A stretch of DNA of 64,000 nucleotides. It comes from Prorocentrum cordatum. Lineage: Eukaryota > Sar > Dinophyceae > Prorocentrales > Prorocentraceae. The notes beneath the pieces were generated by a model, which ran no database searches, was not told where the DNA came from, and was given only the letters and a program-made list of their open reading frames with translations. How positions within the stretch are numbered: the stretch's first letter is position 1; every line of letters begins with the position of its first letter. This document shows, in pieces, positions 19,411 through 31,013 of this stretch. Where the stretch lies: the NCBI GenBank assembly GCA_963575745.1, contig CAUYUJ010008624.1, positions 411,570 to 475,569 of the forward strand. The letters run 5' to 3'. The translations under genes were made by a program, and so were the position numbers.

Positions 19411-19599
19411 TATCATTACTGCTTCGTCGGCTGGGCGTGGTCTGATCAGGCCAGCAACTTCCAAAAACATGTGTTGATTTGTTGCGCATATTTTGTCTCC
19501 CCGCGGTTTGCTTGCCTCCACGAGCCCCGTTCGCTGGCTGGGTTTGCCGAGGTTCGCGCGGGGGCCCAAAATATTGTTCGTCCGTGAAGGGTGGGAAGC

Positions 19600-19880
19600 G
19601 CCAACTGCGGACCAACATACATGGCCCGCAATTCCCTTCCCTCCGAGCAGAAAAGGGAAGGCTGTGATGGGGCGCGCGGACGGGCCAAAACAAGTTGCCC
19701 GCAGATCCCCTCACCCGAAACGGCTTGGATTGGGATCGCAGAGACTGCGGCCCAAAACAAAATGGCCCGCAAATATCCTCGGCTCGCGCCAATTGCGGGC
19801 CAACGCATGGCCCGCAAATCCCCTCCCTCCAATGAGAAAAGGAAAAGGCTGTAATTGGGCTCGCAGAAACTGCCGGCAAC
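19600..19880. repeat. Imperfect duplication rich in TGGCCCGCAA
   Basis: ATGGCCCGCAATTCCCTTCC near 19621 and ATGGCCCGCAAATCCCCTCC near 19808 head two related segments. GGCCCAAAACAA-type words occur between them. Confidence 0.55.
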
Positions 19881-20492
19881 AAGCAATTGCAGTGCGGGTA
19901 AGCGATGCTTTCAAGCGCTGCAAGGCATTATCCCTGAAATAGGACGCGCTCATACGTATTGTCAATGATTTCGTAAGTGGTTTCATTTTTAGTTTCAAAT
20001 TTAGTGTCGGTCTGATTCTCTCTCATCCTGGGGCGAAGCGGGACTCACTGTCGGTGTCGCTGCCGACGGTGTCCATCCGAGACAGAAGGCCGCCTGCCCA
20101 ACAGCAGTCGCTGTCGGTTTGGGGCATCATCTGTTGCTGGGGCATTGTGCCCATTTTTGTGTCGTGTCCAAACAAAGGACTGTCGCTTCAGCTCCTTGGG
20201 CGGCTGGGGCCACCAGTGGTCCGTTGCGGCATTAGGTGCTGCTCAGCCAGCGGAGCCTCCGAACTGCAGCCTGCGCAGTCTCCTGCGCCTCCCTGCATCT
20301 GCACCTTTCGCGCACGCGCCCTGCAGATAGGGACGTCGCCGCTCAGCCTCCTAGCCTTCGAGCAGCCCCGCCTCCCAGCCACCTCGTTCTCTTGGCACTC
20401 GCTGCTCGATTCATTGGCTCCCGGCCCCCGCCTCCTTTCGTCTTCAGCCTCCCTGCGTCCCTGCCTCTCTCCCTGCCCGTTTGCTCCCCCAG

Positions 20493-20652
20493 AGGTGGAA
20501 AGACAGCAGAAGGTGTTCGCCAGAGAGGCCAGGAGGGCCCTGAGGGCCCAGAAGAAGAAGGAAGAGGCCGCAGAGATGGAGAGGAAGTTGAAGCAGGCCA
20601 AGGAGAACGGAGAGGAGCCCTCCTCTTCCGCGCTGACCGCATCACGGCGGCG
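20493..20652 (+). CDS. Coiled-coil exon flanked by canonical splice signals
   Basis: A pyrimidine-rich run ends CTCCCCCAG|AG at 20492, and the segment ends GGCGGCG|GTGAGTG at 20653, a textbook acceptor and donor. The frame between them reads EVERQQKVFAREARRALRAQ followed by KKKEEAAEMERKLKQAKENG and a serine-rich tail. It is highly charged, heptad-spaced and helix-forming. A second acceptor (CTGCGCCCAG, 20774-20783) precedes an open frame that in phase continues for 36 codons to TAG at 20890-20892. The protein is unidentified and no upstream exon is assigned. The splice signals and the contrast with the surrounding sequence are what support it. Confidence 0.45.
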
Positions 20653-20783
20653 GTGAGTGTCGGCAGCTGCCAGCCTTTGCTGCTGCTCGCGCTTGTGCTC
20701 GGCAACCCATCCAGACTCGAGCCATGACCTGGCATGCCTCGCTAATCCTTCTGACCCGCTTCATCTACACTCGCTGCGCCCAG

Positions 20784-20892
20784 GAAGAGTCCTCCAGGAC
20801 CTGTCCGCCCAAGGATGGGCCACGACCAGGCCCTCCCCTGCTTGGCGACCTCCTTCCAGAGCAGTTGCATCACCCGGATTGCTAACCTCTAG
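20784..20892 (+). CDS. Possible terminal exon following 20493-20652
   Basis: Follows CTGCGCCCAG. The exon at 20493-20652 ends after two bases of a codon. Joining it here gives an open frame with HDQALPCLATSFQSSCITRI before TAG. Another phase (EESSRTCPPKDGPRPGPPLL) also looks protein-like, so the join is uncertain. Confidence 0.25.
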
Positions 20893-21099
20893 ATCGGCGC
20901 TGGTAATTCGGAGGGACAGGGTCCCATTCTTGACTGGACTCTTGAAGAAGGGAAATCGCCGTAGAGGGGCCCAGCTTCTCTCCAGCGACTCAACGTGCCA
21001 CAACTCCAAGGGGCAGGCCTTGGCTGAGCCCGCGGGGGATCGTCGGCATCAGAAGTCCGCCCAGCCTCTCAGAGCGGGCGGGCGGTAGGTCGGAGGCGG

Positions 21100-21345
21100 A
21101 AGGGCGTTTGCGGCGATGTCTTCGATGCTGAGCTCTGGCTCCGCCGTGGCCAGCCATCGGCAGCCCTCACGCTTGGCCCTCTGCGGAGTCGTGAAGTTGC
21201 CAATTCCTGACCCTGAGAGGCGGGTGGCGTCTGTGGCGATGTTTTCCAGCGCTGAGCTCCGCTCCCCAGTGTCCCGCGATCTGCAGCGCTCGCGCTTGGC
21301 CCTTCGTGGAGGTCGTGGAGTCGTGCCTTTGCCAGCTCCCTCCCA
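21100..21345 (-). repeat. 123-bp imperfect tandem duplication, open on the minus strand
   Basis: GGCGATGT recurs at 21112 and 21235, exactly 123 bp (41 codons) apart, and the following 100 bases are related. On the minus strand both units stay in one open frame (21049-21513) with the shared pattern RAKRE.CR then (I/L)E(D/N)IA. This could be coding or coincidence; no family recognised. Confidence 0.45.
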
Positions 21346-21729
21346 GAGGGGCCCCGTGTTGAAAGAGAGAGGGAGCTCCGCGCCCGCGCGGCAGAGGAGC
21401 GGGCGAGCGAAGACCGCAGGAGGCTGGTGTGGAAGCGGCCGGAGAGGGGCCGCTCGGCGGGCAGGCGCATCGAAGCACGTCGAGGGGCGCGGGCGCATCG
21501 AAGCATATCGCAAGGGGCAATCTTATCGCAACGGGGCGGAGTGTCGAAGGAGGGACCGCTCGGCGGGCGCTGTAGGGGAGGGCCCACGCCCGCGGCGCTC
21601 TGCCGCACCCGCCCTCCAAGGAGCCGCCCGCGACGGAGGTTGTGGACGACGCGGACTCCGAGGATCGGACCGAACACGTGTCGTTGGAGTCCATGCCCGG
21701 GGTGGATGTCTTCAGGGGAGGAAAAGGCA

Positions 21730-21870
21730 CCGATGCCGATATCCTTGCCTCGCTTTCGCCTTGTTGGGCCTCCCGGAGGCCCTCGTCGCCACGGCTGGCT
21801 TCGCCTCGAAGCTCTGGTCAGATCCCACCGCGGGAGAGGTCTGGGGAGTAGCAGTATCGGTAATTGCCTT
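21730..21870 (+). CDS. Conserved coding-like segment V, copy 1
   Basis: The frame reads LPEALVATAGFASKLWSDPT then AGEVWGVAVSV. Positions 39675-39815 encode WEAFVATVGFASKLWSERTQ then GDVQGVVTSV in an open frame. The two share about two thirds of residues, and many nucleotide differences between them are synonymous (for example AAG/AAA, CTC/TTA, TTC/TTT, ACG/ACC). That pattern suggests selection on a protein rather than random drift of a repeat. The family is not recognised. It may be an exon of a dispersed gene family or part of a mobile-element protein. Boundaries are not defined. Confidence 0.4.
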
Positions 21871-21899
21871 TGGGCCTTCCCAATCTACATTTTGGCTAG

Positions 21900-22984
21900 T
21901 GCGTGGGCATGATCTGAGTCTTAGCGCAAGCTGAGCACGAACATGCAGCCAGCGCCCACGCGAAGAGCTGAATGCTGAGTCTGAGACCCCCTCGGACGTT
22001 GGTGTTACATGGTGCAGCGCTGTTTCTTGAATGGGTGGAGGGGGAGTTCGCCTGCCTCCCTACGAAGCTGCCCGCCAGCCCACCTTGAGCAAGGTCTCCG
22101 AGCGGACGCTGGTGCGCCGAGGCGTCTTGCTCGAATCGGAGATCGACTACGTGACAAATTCTGTAGTCGATCCCCTACTCGATTTGTGTCGACGATTCTT
22201 GGTGTCTGGGGCAGACCGTCAGTCTCTCTCGATTTGCACTCTGCAGACTCAAAGGACAGAAGGCGCGGCGAGGACCATCGAGGAGCGTCGTGGATCATCT
22301 TGCGAGAGAAAAGCGAACATGCACGGGGAATGGACGTCCGATGGCAAGTCCCCTGGAACGTTCTACCTACTCAGATTTCTAGCCTGAGACCAAGAATCTT
22401 CTAAAAAGGTCCGGCGCATCTGGGCTTGTGACATAACGCCCGCCTTCTGCTCATGATTGCTCTCTGTTACGGCGTTTCTCATGAGAAAGCTCGGGCCTTC
22501 CTCGGAAGGTCTGTCGGGTAATTGGTGTGCGGGGGCGGAGTGTCGCGTTGAGCCTTTTGCACATTAGCAGTGCTGAAACATCTGCAGGTCGAGCGGCATT
22601 CCTCCACATGTAGGAAAGGTAGTTTCCATTGCGTGATCGTGTTTTCGGCACCCTTACTCTGTCCAAGATAAGTGTCATTCATAGTCATTATAGCCCCCAA
22701 TAAAATGTTTAAAAGCTTCAGAGCGTTGGTTCCTTTCAAGGGCTTCAAACTATTTTCGGGCGTGTGAGCACAAGGCTTTGTTCTGCGAGCATACATTTCA
22801 TCACATTTGGCTAATCGTTTTTTTTTTCCGAACATGATTGTGAGAATGATGAGCCGACTGGTCTTACGCTGTCCCTGGATGCGTGGCCAACGTGGGGTTG
22901 CAAATGAAGTATTTCCGTGAGGCTCGCCCCCCTTTGTTCAAGGAAGGTCTTCCTGCTCAAATTGCTCCCGCCTGAGATTTCGGG
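21900..22984. other. Unassigned unique sequence
   Basis: Open frames of about 100 codons occur on both strands with no recognisable motif. A 9-bp stem (ATCGACTAC / GTAGTCGAT, 22142-22171) is the only structure noted. The right half is less GC-rich. Confidence 0.35.
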
Positions 22985-23425
22985 AATTCATATTGGGATC
23001 TGATTGGAATCCCATTGGGATCTGATGGGGATCCTACGGCAACCTTTAAGACACCCATTGGAATTCGATTTGAACTCTACATCCTAGAACCTTGTTGGCA
23101 TTCCTCTTGGAATTGATCAGCATCGCCTTGTGGTACCATTGGAATTCGATTGGGATTCGATTGGAATCACATTGGCCTCCTACTGAATATGATTGGGTTC
23201 TCCTTGGAATCAAATTTGAATCCGATTGCAACCCTATTGGAGTCGGATTGGGATCTCATTAGAATTCGACCAGAGTCTCATTGGAATCCGATTGTGATCT
23301 TTTTGGAATCCGATTAGAATCCAGATTTGGGAACTTCATTGCGGACAGTTATTGGGATCTGATTGGAATCCTACTAGGACCCTAAGAACTCCAAATGGAA
23401 TGCCATTGGGACCCTATCCAAATCC
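22985..23425. repeat. ATTGGAATCCGATTGGGATC-type degenerate minisatellite
   Basis: Variants of GATTGGAATCC, ATTGGGATCTG and TTGGAATTCGA recur every 10-25 bases throughout. Heavily mutated, without a fixed higher period. Confidence 0.75.
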
Positions 23426-23639
23426 TACAGGTTCCAGGGAACCTGGGGGGCGGGGCCAGAGAGATCGGGAGGCGGAATCACACCAGCCCTGTGGGCGAGA
23501 GTGGTCTAACGGGTTCGCTCTGCTAGCCCTTCTCTTCCCCTTCGGAGAGGGGGGTCCCCCTCGAGACCATTTCTTTATTGCTTTGGGCATGACGGGCGCC
23601 ATGGCCCCCGCTCCCCCCCCCCTCCTATGACGCAACGCT

Positions 23640-23800
23640 CCCCCCCCCAGTGCGCTCCGGGCACTGCCGCCGTGCGCGCTGGGATCCGCGTAGGTGTCCG
23701 CGTAGGAATCCCTCCCCCTCCCCCCTCCCCCTCCCCCCTTCGGGAGGGGGGTCCCCCTCCCCCTGCCCCTCCCCCCTCCCCCTGGGCCTGGACCCCTCGC
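23640..23800. repeat. C-rich low-complexity tract
   Basis: CCCCCTCC-type runs, including a GGGAGGGGGGTCCCCC foldback, interspersed with short unique sequence. Confidence 0.6.
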
Positions 23801-23999
23801 CCGGCAAAATGATAGCCTCCCACGTGTTTCCAAGAGCCTTCGAGATCGCCGAGGACGGCCCGAAGCCTCCCAGGGAGGCGCCCAGGACGGCCAACCTTTC
23901 TTCCAGCACCATTTTGTTATTCAGTGCTGTTTGTTTGGTCCTCTTGTCTCTCCCGATGGGCTCTCGAGGCATCCAGATGGCTCCATGATTTCCCCAGGA

Positions 24000-24238
24000 G
24001 GGGCCCAGGAGGGCGAAGCCGTCGACCCCTCTTTCTTTTGATGGATGGCCTCGAAGATGGTCCGAAGAAGCCCTCCAAGGCCTTGAAGAGGGCCCCGAGA
24101 GCCCTGAGAGCGTCCGAACAGGGCCCCCAGAAAGCCCCAAGAGGGCTCAAGAGGCTCCCAAGATGGCCCACGAGGGCCCCAAGAGGCCTCTAAAGCGGTC
24201 CAGAGCGAACGATCGCAAAGATCTTCATATTGACTCCT

Positions 24239-24292
<54 letters not shown>

Positions 24293-25085
24293 GTGGTCGT
24301 CGACAACGGCGCGCCCACGCAACACCGCCCATGGGGCATCCGCAGCGCGTCTCGTTGTCGTCGTTGTCGTCTAGGCTCGATGGTTCGGATGTTCCTCCTT
24401 AGAGAGTGTGCGTGATTCCGATGAGAAGCGAAGCAGGATTCCTCGTCGATGAGAATGCAAATCGGATTCATATTCTACTCCTCTAACTCCCACAGCCCGC
24501 CCCGCGGAACTATCTAGTTGAACGCCCCTGAGGGGGCAGACACCGCCGCCCCACTTTTTTTTGATAGTGGATTTCGAGGGATGGGGGGGGCAAGACGGCG
24601 CTATCGAGTCCAACATGTTCGAAAAAGACTGCCCGAAAAGGCCGCATGAGGCCTCGAACATGGGACCGAAGGGGGCTCGTGGGTGTCGAAAACTACGAGC
24701 GGAACCGACGACGGATACAGAGATGAAGAAAGGAGCGACCGCATGATGGGGCCTCAGAGGGGCCTTAGAAAATTGCCGAAGAGAGCCCCAAGAGGCTGCG
24801 AAAACAGCCCAACAGGGCACCCAAAGGTGTGGAACATTGCGGACGAAGCCGAAGAGGGATACGGAGAGTCAGAAAGGAACACTCTCACTTTTGGGGCCTC
24901 AGAAGGGCCTCCAGGGACACCCTGAGCGCGCCCAAGATCGCTCAGGACAGCGCCAAAGAGGCGTCCAGGCGGCCGAGGAGGGCCCCGAGAGGCTGTCAGG
25001 ACGGCCGCAGAGAGCATCCGCATATTCCAAGAGGGCCGCAAGAGCCCGCGAAGATACACGGGAGCTCGAAGAAAGGCACCAGTGA
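24000..25085. repeat. Degenerate GGGCCCCAAGAGG-type repeat with a GTC block
   Basis: Words such as GGGCCCCAAGAGG, CCGAAGAGGG and AGGGCCTCAG recur through most of the stretch. A pure (GTC)n run lies at 24237-24292. The G/R/P/E-rich open frames follow from this composition. No gene recognised. Confidence 0.5.
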
Positions 25086-25360
25086 CAGCCTGATAAGGAC
25101 AAAATCGTCAGAATCCGATGTGTGTTTACTATGTTGTTTGCTTGTTGGCCGTTTCTGGTGTATGAGACTCGATGGGAGGTGGAGCGACATCCGGGACGGT
25201 CGTTGGTGCCCCCCTCCGTTCTGCTTCCCCTCCCTCCCCTCCGCTTCTTCCCCCTTCGCTTTGGAGGGAGAGGAGGACGGGTTTCCGGCATCTTCCGGCG
25301 GTACGGGGTGGGGCGAGCCGCTCGCCCGCCCAGCCGACAATCCGGACCAGTTGGACTTTG

Positions 25361-25696
25361 ACACAGGGGTTCAAAGATAAGCTACGGACAACAAGGCGAA
25401 AGATGACCAGAAAGATCTTTCGGGTTTCACGTGCTGCAGACGAAACGTGGGTAGATTATATTCAAAGAGCAACCAAGAGAGTGGATTCGAAGTGTGCCGA
25501 ATGGGGGCACGTCAATTGGGCGGCGGCGCAAATGACCAGAAAGGCAACGTTCGCAGAGAAGGCGTCCCAAGGGAACCCGAACAAGTGGAGCTACAGACTG
25601 CTCAAGTGGAAACCGAGGTTCCGATGCCAACCCAAACGACGAGTCGGACGGCCTCATCTACGTTGGCACGATTCTCTTGGTGAGCAGGAGCAGTAG
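25361..25696 (+). pseudogene. LINE C-terminal (post-RT) domain fragment, copy 2a
   Basis: The frame reads LRTTRRKMTRKIFRVSR, then ETWVDYIQRATKRV, a tryptophan/arginine-rich segment, SYRLLKWKPRF, and RRVGRPHLRWHDSL before a stop. This is the conserved C-terminal region of LINE reverse-transcriptase polyproteins abundant in dinoflagellate genomes (pattern: RR..R.I......W.....RA......W........W......W...LL.W.P......GRP..RW.D). Its 5' part, including the whole polymerase, is missing. The fragment is uninterrupted, so it may have been inserted as a 5'-truncated copy. 5' truncation is typical of LINE insertion. Confidence 0.7.
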
Positions 25697-25738
25697 GTAG
25701 TGCAGCCTCTGTCCTCTCTCTCTCTCGCTCTCCCTCCC

Positions 25739-25775
25739 CTCCTCCTCCTCCTCCTCCTCCTCCTCCTCCTCCTTC
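25739..25775. repeat. (CTC)n microsatellite
   Basis: Short CTC run between the two LINE fragments. Confidence 0.85.
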
Positions 25776-25915
25776 TCCTTGTTCAGGCTCATCAGTTGCC
25801 ACATGTATATTTTGTCCATTCGCGCAGTCTTCCACGCATGCTGTACACTTATGTCCCGACTGCCCCTCAGGGGACCGCTCCGCCGGAGCTGGCACGCAGG
25901 CTGAACTGAACTGAA

Positions 25916-26520
25916 ATGTCAACAGCACACTGCCTTGTGGGGAGTCGCCGAGAGGACATCGACGTGGTGTGCCTCCAGGGGGTCGGGTTCGCCAGCAAGG
26001 AAATCACTTCGTTCCACAACCGCTTCTGGCCCCGGGGTTTCCAGTCTTACCGTGCTGCGGGGCACGAGCGCCGCGATGGCAGGCAGGGCGGCGGGCTGGT
26101 CACGCTGATCCGCAGGAAGACAGCACGTCGGTATTTCTGGCGCTTGACCGGGGAGGACGCCCAGATGCTCATTCTGGAGCCGCCAACGTGGTGATTTACA
26201 ATGTGTACCGGCAACCGCACAAACAGGAAACATTCCACACCGTCATGAACCCTTCTTGGGACAGCCTCCAGACCGACAGGATCCAGAGGGCACTTCTGAT
26301 CGGCGACTGGAACGACCTACCCGCAGAGGTGCCTGCATTTTCGCCCACCATCGACAGCCACGGCGTACGGCAGCGACCTCTCAAACTGGAGGAGTGGCAA
26401 CATATGCATTGACTTTCAGGTCTCTTTCGGGGTGACGGGCAGCAACCATTACATCGTCCCCCTCGAGGCCTCTAACCATCTCGTGGTTTCGATGCAGTTC
26501 GAGACGACGGATGAGCTCGT
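25916..26520 (+). pseudogene. LINE endonuclease (EEP-type) fragment, copy 2b, catalytically altered
   Basis: Three frames together give one endonuclease domain: DIDVVCLQGVGFASKE and GGLVTLIRRK (25916 frame), VIYNVYRQPHKQ and RALLIGDWNDLPAE (25969 frame), then ICIDFQVSFGVTGSNHYIVP and ASNHLVVSMQF (26432 frame). The GDWND metal-binding motif is intact. However, the LQE catalytic glutamate is G (LQG) and the closing SDH motif is SNH. With two frameshifts and two active-site changes it is inactive. After 26520 the sequence becomes GC-rich without similarity, so the element is truncated 3' of the endonuclease. Confidence 0.7.
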
Positions 26521-28400
26521 GGACGACGCGGGATCCGTTGCGCCTTTGTCGGCGGCGGGCGTGGCCGTGCGACGCAGCGACGCCAAAGTTGCCGTTCGTC
26601 GCGTCGGCGCAGCCCCATGGGGCAACGCCGCTGGCCCCGTTGCCCTCTTTCACCAGGGCGGCGCATTCAGGGCAGCGCAGCGAACCATTTGCCAAGTTCA
26701 TGGGCGCCGCGCGACGATTCGCAGCGTTGCACCACTTGGGGGGGGGGGGGGGCGGGGGACGGGGCTGCGTTCAGCAGGGGCCCCGAGGGGAGTTTTTTTC
26801 GGCGCGACGAAGCAAACGGTCGTTGTCCTCTTGTGCCGACGAGGCCACGCGTTGCGCCGATGTCGGATGCGTTGCAACTTGCGCCCGCGCGGCCTAGCGC
26901 GGCAATGTGGTGGCGTGCTTTTGCCGCGGCGTCTGTGCGTTTCAATGTGCAGCGGCCGCAGATCAGATACCACTGAGGTCGGCGCGACCGGTCCACTCGC
27001 CGCGCTGCGTCGCATGCGCGGGCCCAGCTCTGCACGAATCCCCCGATGCTTGCGTCGACGGGGCCGCGAACCGCCATCGCCCATTCGCGTGCGCCAGCGA
27101 GGCCCAATGCGGCGGCCCCGCCCGCTCCCGCCCCCCCCCCCCCGACGCCGCCGCGTGCCAGCGTGGCCCGTCGCCCCTCGCTTTGGCGCCCCCCCGTGGC
27201 GCGCGGTCGAGCAACCAGCTGCCACTCGCGAAGGCGCGGCAGGAACGCGCGCCCGCCGCGCCGCCATCTGGAGCCCGGCGTTCTGCGAGGGCCCAAACCT
27301 GCGCGCTCAATGGGCAGCGAAGGAGAGTTCATTGCCCCTTGTGTCGTCGCTGGCCAAGTGGACAACGACGCCCGATCCGTTGCCCTCTGCATCAAAGTGG
27401 GCCCGCCGGAGGACTGGGGCCCGCGCGCTCTGGCCCCCCCCCGCCCTCCCCCCCCCGTGGGTTTCGCTCGCCAGCAGGAGGCATTCCGCGCCAGTGCCGC
27501 AGTTGCCGTGGCCCCGCAGCCACTCACGCGGGAATGGCGTTTTTTCGGTGGTCTTCGGGGCGCGCCCGCGCCGCAGCGACGCCGCCGCGTCTGCTGCGTG
27601 CGTCGGCGCGGCCCCGCGCGGCAGCGACGTGAACGCCGTTGCCCTCGAGTCGGCGCAGCCAGTCGGGCGACGGAGCGACGCTCGCAGGCCCCTGGCGCGC
27701 GCGTCTGCGAGGCAATTCTTATCAACGAGAGAGGGCGCGATCTGTTGCTAACCGCGCGGGCGCAGCGCGATCACTCGCCCCGCCGCGCCGCCAGCGGGCG
27801 CCCGGCGCCCAGCGAGCGCCCGCGGGGGGGTGCGCACCTGCGGGGCAGCGCGCCAACGTCCACCGCCCACTGTGACGGCATGGCCCCCCATGGGAGAAGA
27901 TGCGCGACCTGCGGCCCCGCGCGCCGCGACCGTTGCGACGCGCCCCGTCGGGTCGGCCGCTCGCGCTGCACGCTGCAAGTTGCGCCGCGCAGGTTTCGGC
28001 GAGGACTTTTTCGCGAATGGTTTTGAACGCCGCTATCAGCGCAGACTCCGCGCTATGCGACGCCGCGCGGCCCGAGCGGCGCGCTTCGATTGCGGCTTGC
28101 GCAGCGGCGGGCGCGGCGCGACCTGGGGGCGCACAAGACAATGGGCGTTGAATGTTACCTGGCGACATCTCGCATTCGTCGCCCCCTTGGACCGCGCGTT
28201 GGCCGGAGTGCTCGCTGCTGGTGCGCGCCGCGCCCGCGGCGGCAGCAGCTGGCATTCCCGTTCCAGGGCTGCCCGCTCTACCCCGAACAGCAGATGCCTA
28301 TGCGCGCCCGTCTCGCCTCTGCACCCCTTCGTGTTTGTCCGCATTTGCGTCCGAGGCGCGCTCGCCGCGGACCTCCCCCCCGTTGGTCCGGCGACCTTGC
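26521..28400. other. GC-rich DNA with open frames on both strands
   Basis: Frames of 200-440 codons are open on both strands but consist mainly of R, A, P and G. CGTTGCCCTCT-like words recur. Homopolymer G (26739-26751) and C (27129-27143) runs occur. No domain recognised; I do not support a gene here. Confidence 0.4.
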
Positions 28401-28510
28401 GGGGGACAACCCTTTCTCGGAAAAAAACAATGAAAAAACGAGAACATGCCAAATATTTCGAATCGATAACATGTCGAATGCTTTTTATGTTTTAGGGTAT
28501 TCCCCCTTTG
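28401..28510. other. Short AT-rich segment
   Basis: An abrupt drop in GC (GAAAAAAACAATGAAAAAAC onward) within very GC-rich DNA. No gene or repeat recognised. Confidence 0.4.
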
Positions 28511-30537
28511 GAAGTGGGGCCCCGACCGCGAGGCTAGCCCAGCGCCGCCGGGCGGCGCGCCTCCGCCGCAGGGATCAGCCGATGAGCGGGGCGGAGTTGG
28601 GGGGTCTGAGCTACGGGGAGGCACTGAGCACCCAGGCTGGAATGCTGGCGCCTCCGGGGCGGAGCGGACGCGCCGGGGACTTTCTCTGTGACTTCCAGCA
28701 GTGGTTCCAGGAGGAGCAGGCCCAGAGGCTGGCCGCAAGGGCGGGGGCGCCCCTGGTCGACGTGCAGAGGCGACCCGACGAGGCCGGATCCCCCGCCGAG
28801 CAGGGCCAGCCCCGCCCTTCCGCCGGGCGGCCTCTTGGCCGCGGTGGGAACAGCCAACGGCGACGCCGCCTTCGGCGGAACGGGCTGGCGGCTGGACTTC
28901 ATCAACCGATGCCCCGAGGTGGGGCTCCAGTGGGTCGAGCAAGACCCCCCCCGCCAGTTCGAGGGCCTGGGGGGGCCTCAGCGAGGACGCGCTTCCGATG
29001 CGTCTTTCGCCTAGAGGTGGGCGACGCCCACATCGCGGCACTGTCGTGGGAACTGGAAGGGGGGGGAAACGCGGGGTGCTCGCTCGCCCTGGACGCGGCC
29101 ACCCCTAAGGTGGCCCGGGTGGTCAGGGGCGCCCGGGTCAGGGGGCGCGCGAGCGGACCGGCCGAGGCTCGCCGGGGAGGAAGGAGGCTTGGCCCGCCGT
29201 GCGGAGGCTGCGCCCCAGAAGCGCTGGCCGCTAAAGCACCCGAGGGGGGGGAGGTCAGGGGCCCCCCATCCGCGAGGGGCCACGTCGGGAAAAAGGCGGC
29301 GCCCCGCGCCTGCCCAGGCTGGCTAGGAGGCAAGCGAGAGGAGGGCTACACATGGGTGGCGACCCAATGGATCGAGGGTCCAGAGCCGCGCGTTTGCGGG
29401 GTCCCAGAATTGAAGTATGCTAACCACGGTGGCGCATCTCCCGCAACGGCGGGGGGGCGCCCTGAATGCCGCCGACGGGCTCCCAGGAAGCCGCGGGCGT
29501 CGCTCGAGCGGCGTTGCGCTCGAGCGGCGGGGGGGGGGGCCGGCGCGAGCCTCGCGAATGGGAGGGCCCTTCCCCGAGCCCAGACACGGCTGGCCCACGG
29601 CGCCCGTGCGCGCATTGGATGAGCCACTGGCGGTGCTTCCACTACCGCGTGAACAGGGGCTCCCTTGTGGCGCTGCCGACCCCCGATCGCCACCGCAGCA
29701 CTGCTGACAGCGGACCAGCTGGAGGGTGCGAAGTTCGGCTGGGAGGAGGCGAGGATGGCCCGCGCCCTGGCGCTGAGCCGGATCGGAGGAGCGATGACCA
29801 CCCCAGGGAGGAAAACCAGAAGCTAGGGGAAGGCGTTCCCCGGGTGCGGCGAGTGGGGTCTCTCCCGCCGCCGGATTCAATCAGCGACTGGTAGTCGCGA
29901 GCCAGGGCAGGGACCCATGCCGCGCTCGGAGGGCAGGGGGCACCCCCCCGCCGGAGATAAGCGACGAGTAGGATGACGGGGGCCCCATCCGAGTGGAAAA
30001 TGATTTCGACCCCGCCGAGGGAGTCCTACCCGAGTGCTTGCAGGACTTTGCGGAGCGGGATATCGCGGACTGCCGCTGGAAGGCACCCCGCCCCACGATG
30101 CAGGACTGGCCGCAAACCCAGGCGCTCGCGGGCAACTCCGAGCCGAAGAGGTGGCAGCAGATCGGGCGGGCCACCTCGCGCGCCTGGGAGGGGAAGGCGC
30201 GGGGCGGGGGTCTGGGGGTTTCCCGCCGCCCCCGGGCGATGCTCGTCGCGCGCCGGGACGGGGGCTTGCTTCGAGGTAAGGATGACGACGGGGCGCCAGG
30301 GAAATCCTTAGGCGAAACTGGGTTGAGCCGCGGTCGGGCCCCACCCTCAGCGGACGCGCCCGCCGGGGGGGCGGCGGGCGCCCCGCCTCCTTTTGGCGTG
30401 CAGCATAGCGTCGGCGCGCGCCCCTTGCACGCGGGACCGTGTCTCTTGTGGAATGGCGCGGGTGCCTCGGGATCCTTCCAGCGCGCCCCGCGGGCGTTGT
30501 CTTTTATGTGGGGAACTGGCGAGAGCGGAGCGGACCC
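28511..30537 (+). other. GC-rich region with weak plus-strand coding character
   Basis: Three plus-strand pieces have balanced, protein-like composition: GDFLCDFQQWFQEEQAQRLA (about 28675), TADQLEGAKFGWEEARMARA (about 29703) and NDFDPAEGVLPECLQDFAER (about 29999). They lie in different frames and have no recognised family. They could be decayed retrotransposon or gene remnants. Confidence 0.3.
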
Positions 30538-30935
30538 TGGCGGGCCGCGTGAGCGGGGGTCCAAGACAAGATGGGCTCTTCCCACTGGCCGCCAGAAAAA
30601 TGGTGTCCCCTCTCTCCCTGCCTCCCCAGTGGGGAGGGGGCCATCGGGGGGAATTCGATCTTGTTCTTGGGCCCCTCCCTAACAGTATAATCCCCCCCCT
30701 GCTTCTCTCTTCCTCCCCCTTGCTCTCCTTTCCGCAGCCGTTCGGCTGAGCCCTTGTCTTTCCCGCCCGCCCGCGCAGCTAGCAGGATGGGCCCTCGCCG
30801 CTCAACAGGGGCGGGCGGGGGTCCAAGATGGGCCCATCCCATTGGCTCCAGTAAGAAGGCGCCCCCTCTCTCCTTGACCCCCAGGTGGAGAGTGGACCAT
30901 CAGGGGGGAATTTATGCACGTGCGCTGATAGGACG
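30538..30935. repeat. Direct repeat pair of about 125-150 bp
   Basis: GCGGGGGTCCAAGA onward through CCCCTCTCTCC and CATC(A/G)GGGGGGAATT occurs at 30553-30665 and again at 30808-30915, with moderate divergence. Confidence 0.6.
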
Positions 30936-31013
30936 GCTCCACGGGCGATGCGGAGGTTGAGGGGGGGGGGGGGGGGGCGGCGGTCGATTTGCAATGGCTC
31001 TAAGTTCCCTGAT

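Noticed and set aside
26432-27751. 439-codon plus-strand frame
   Set aside because: Only its first 30 codons (end of the endonuclease) are meaningful; the rest is GC-driven, and the minus strand is open over the same region.
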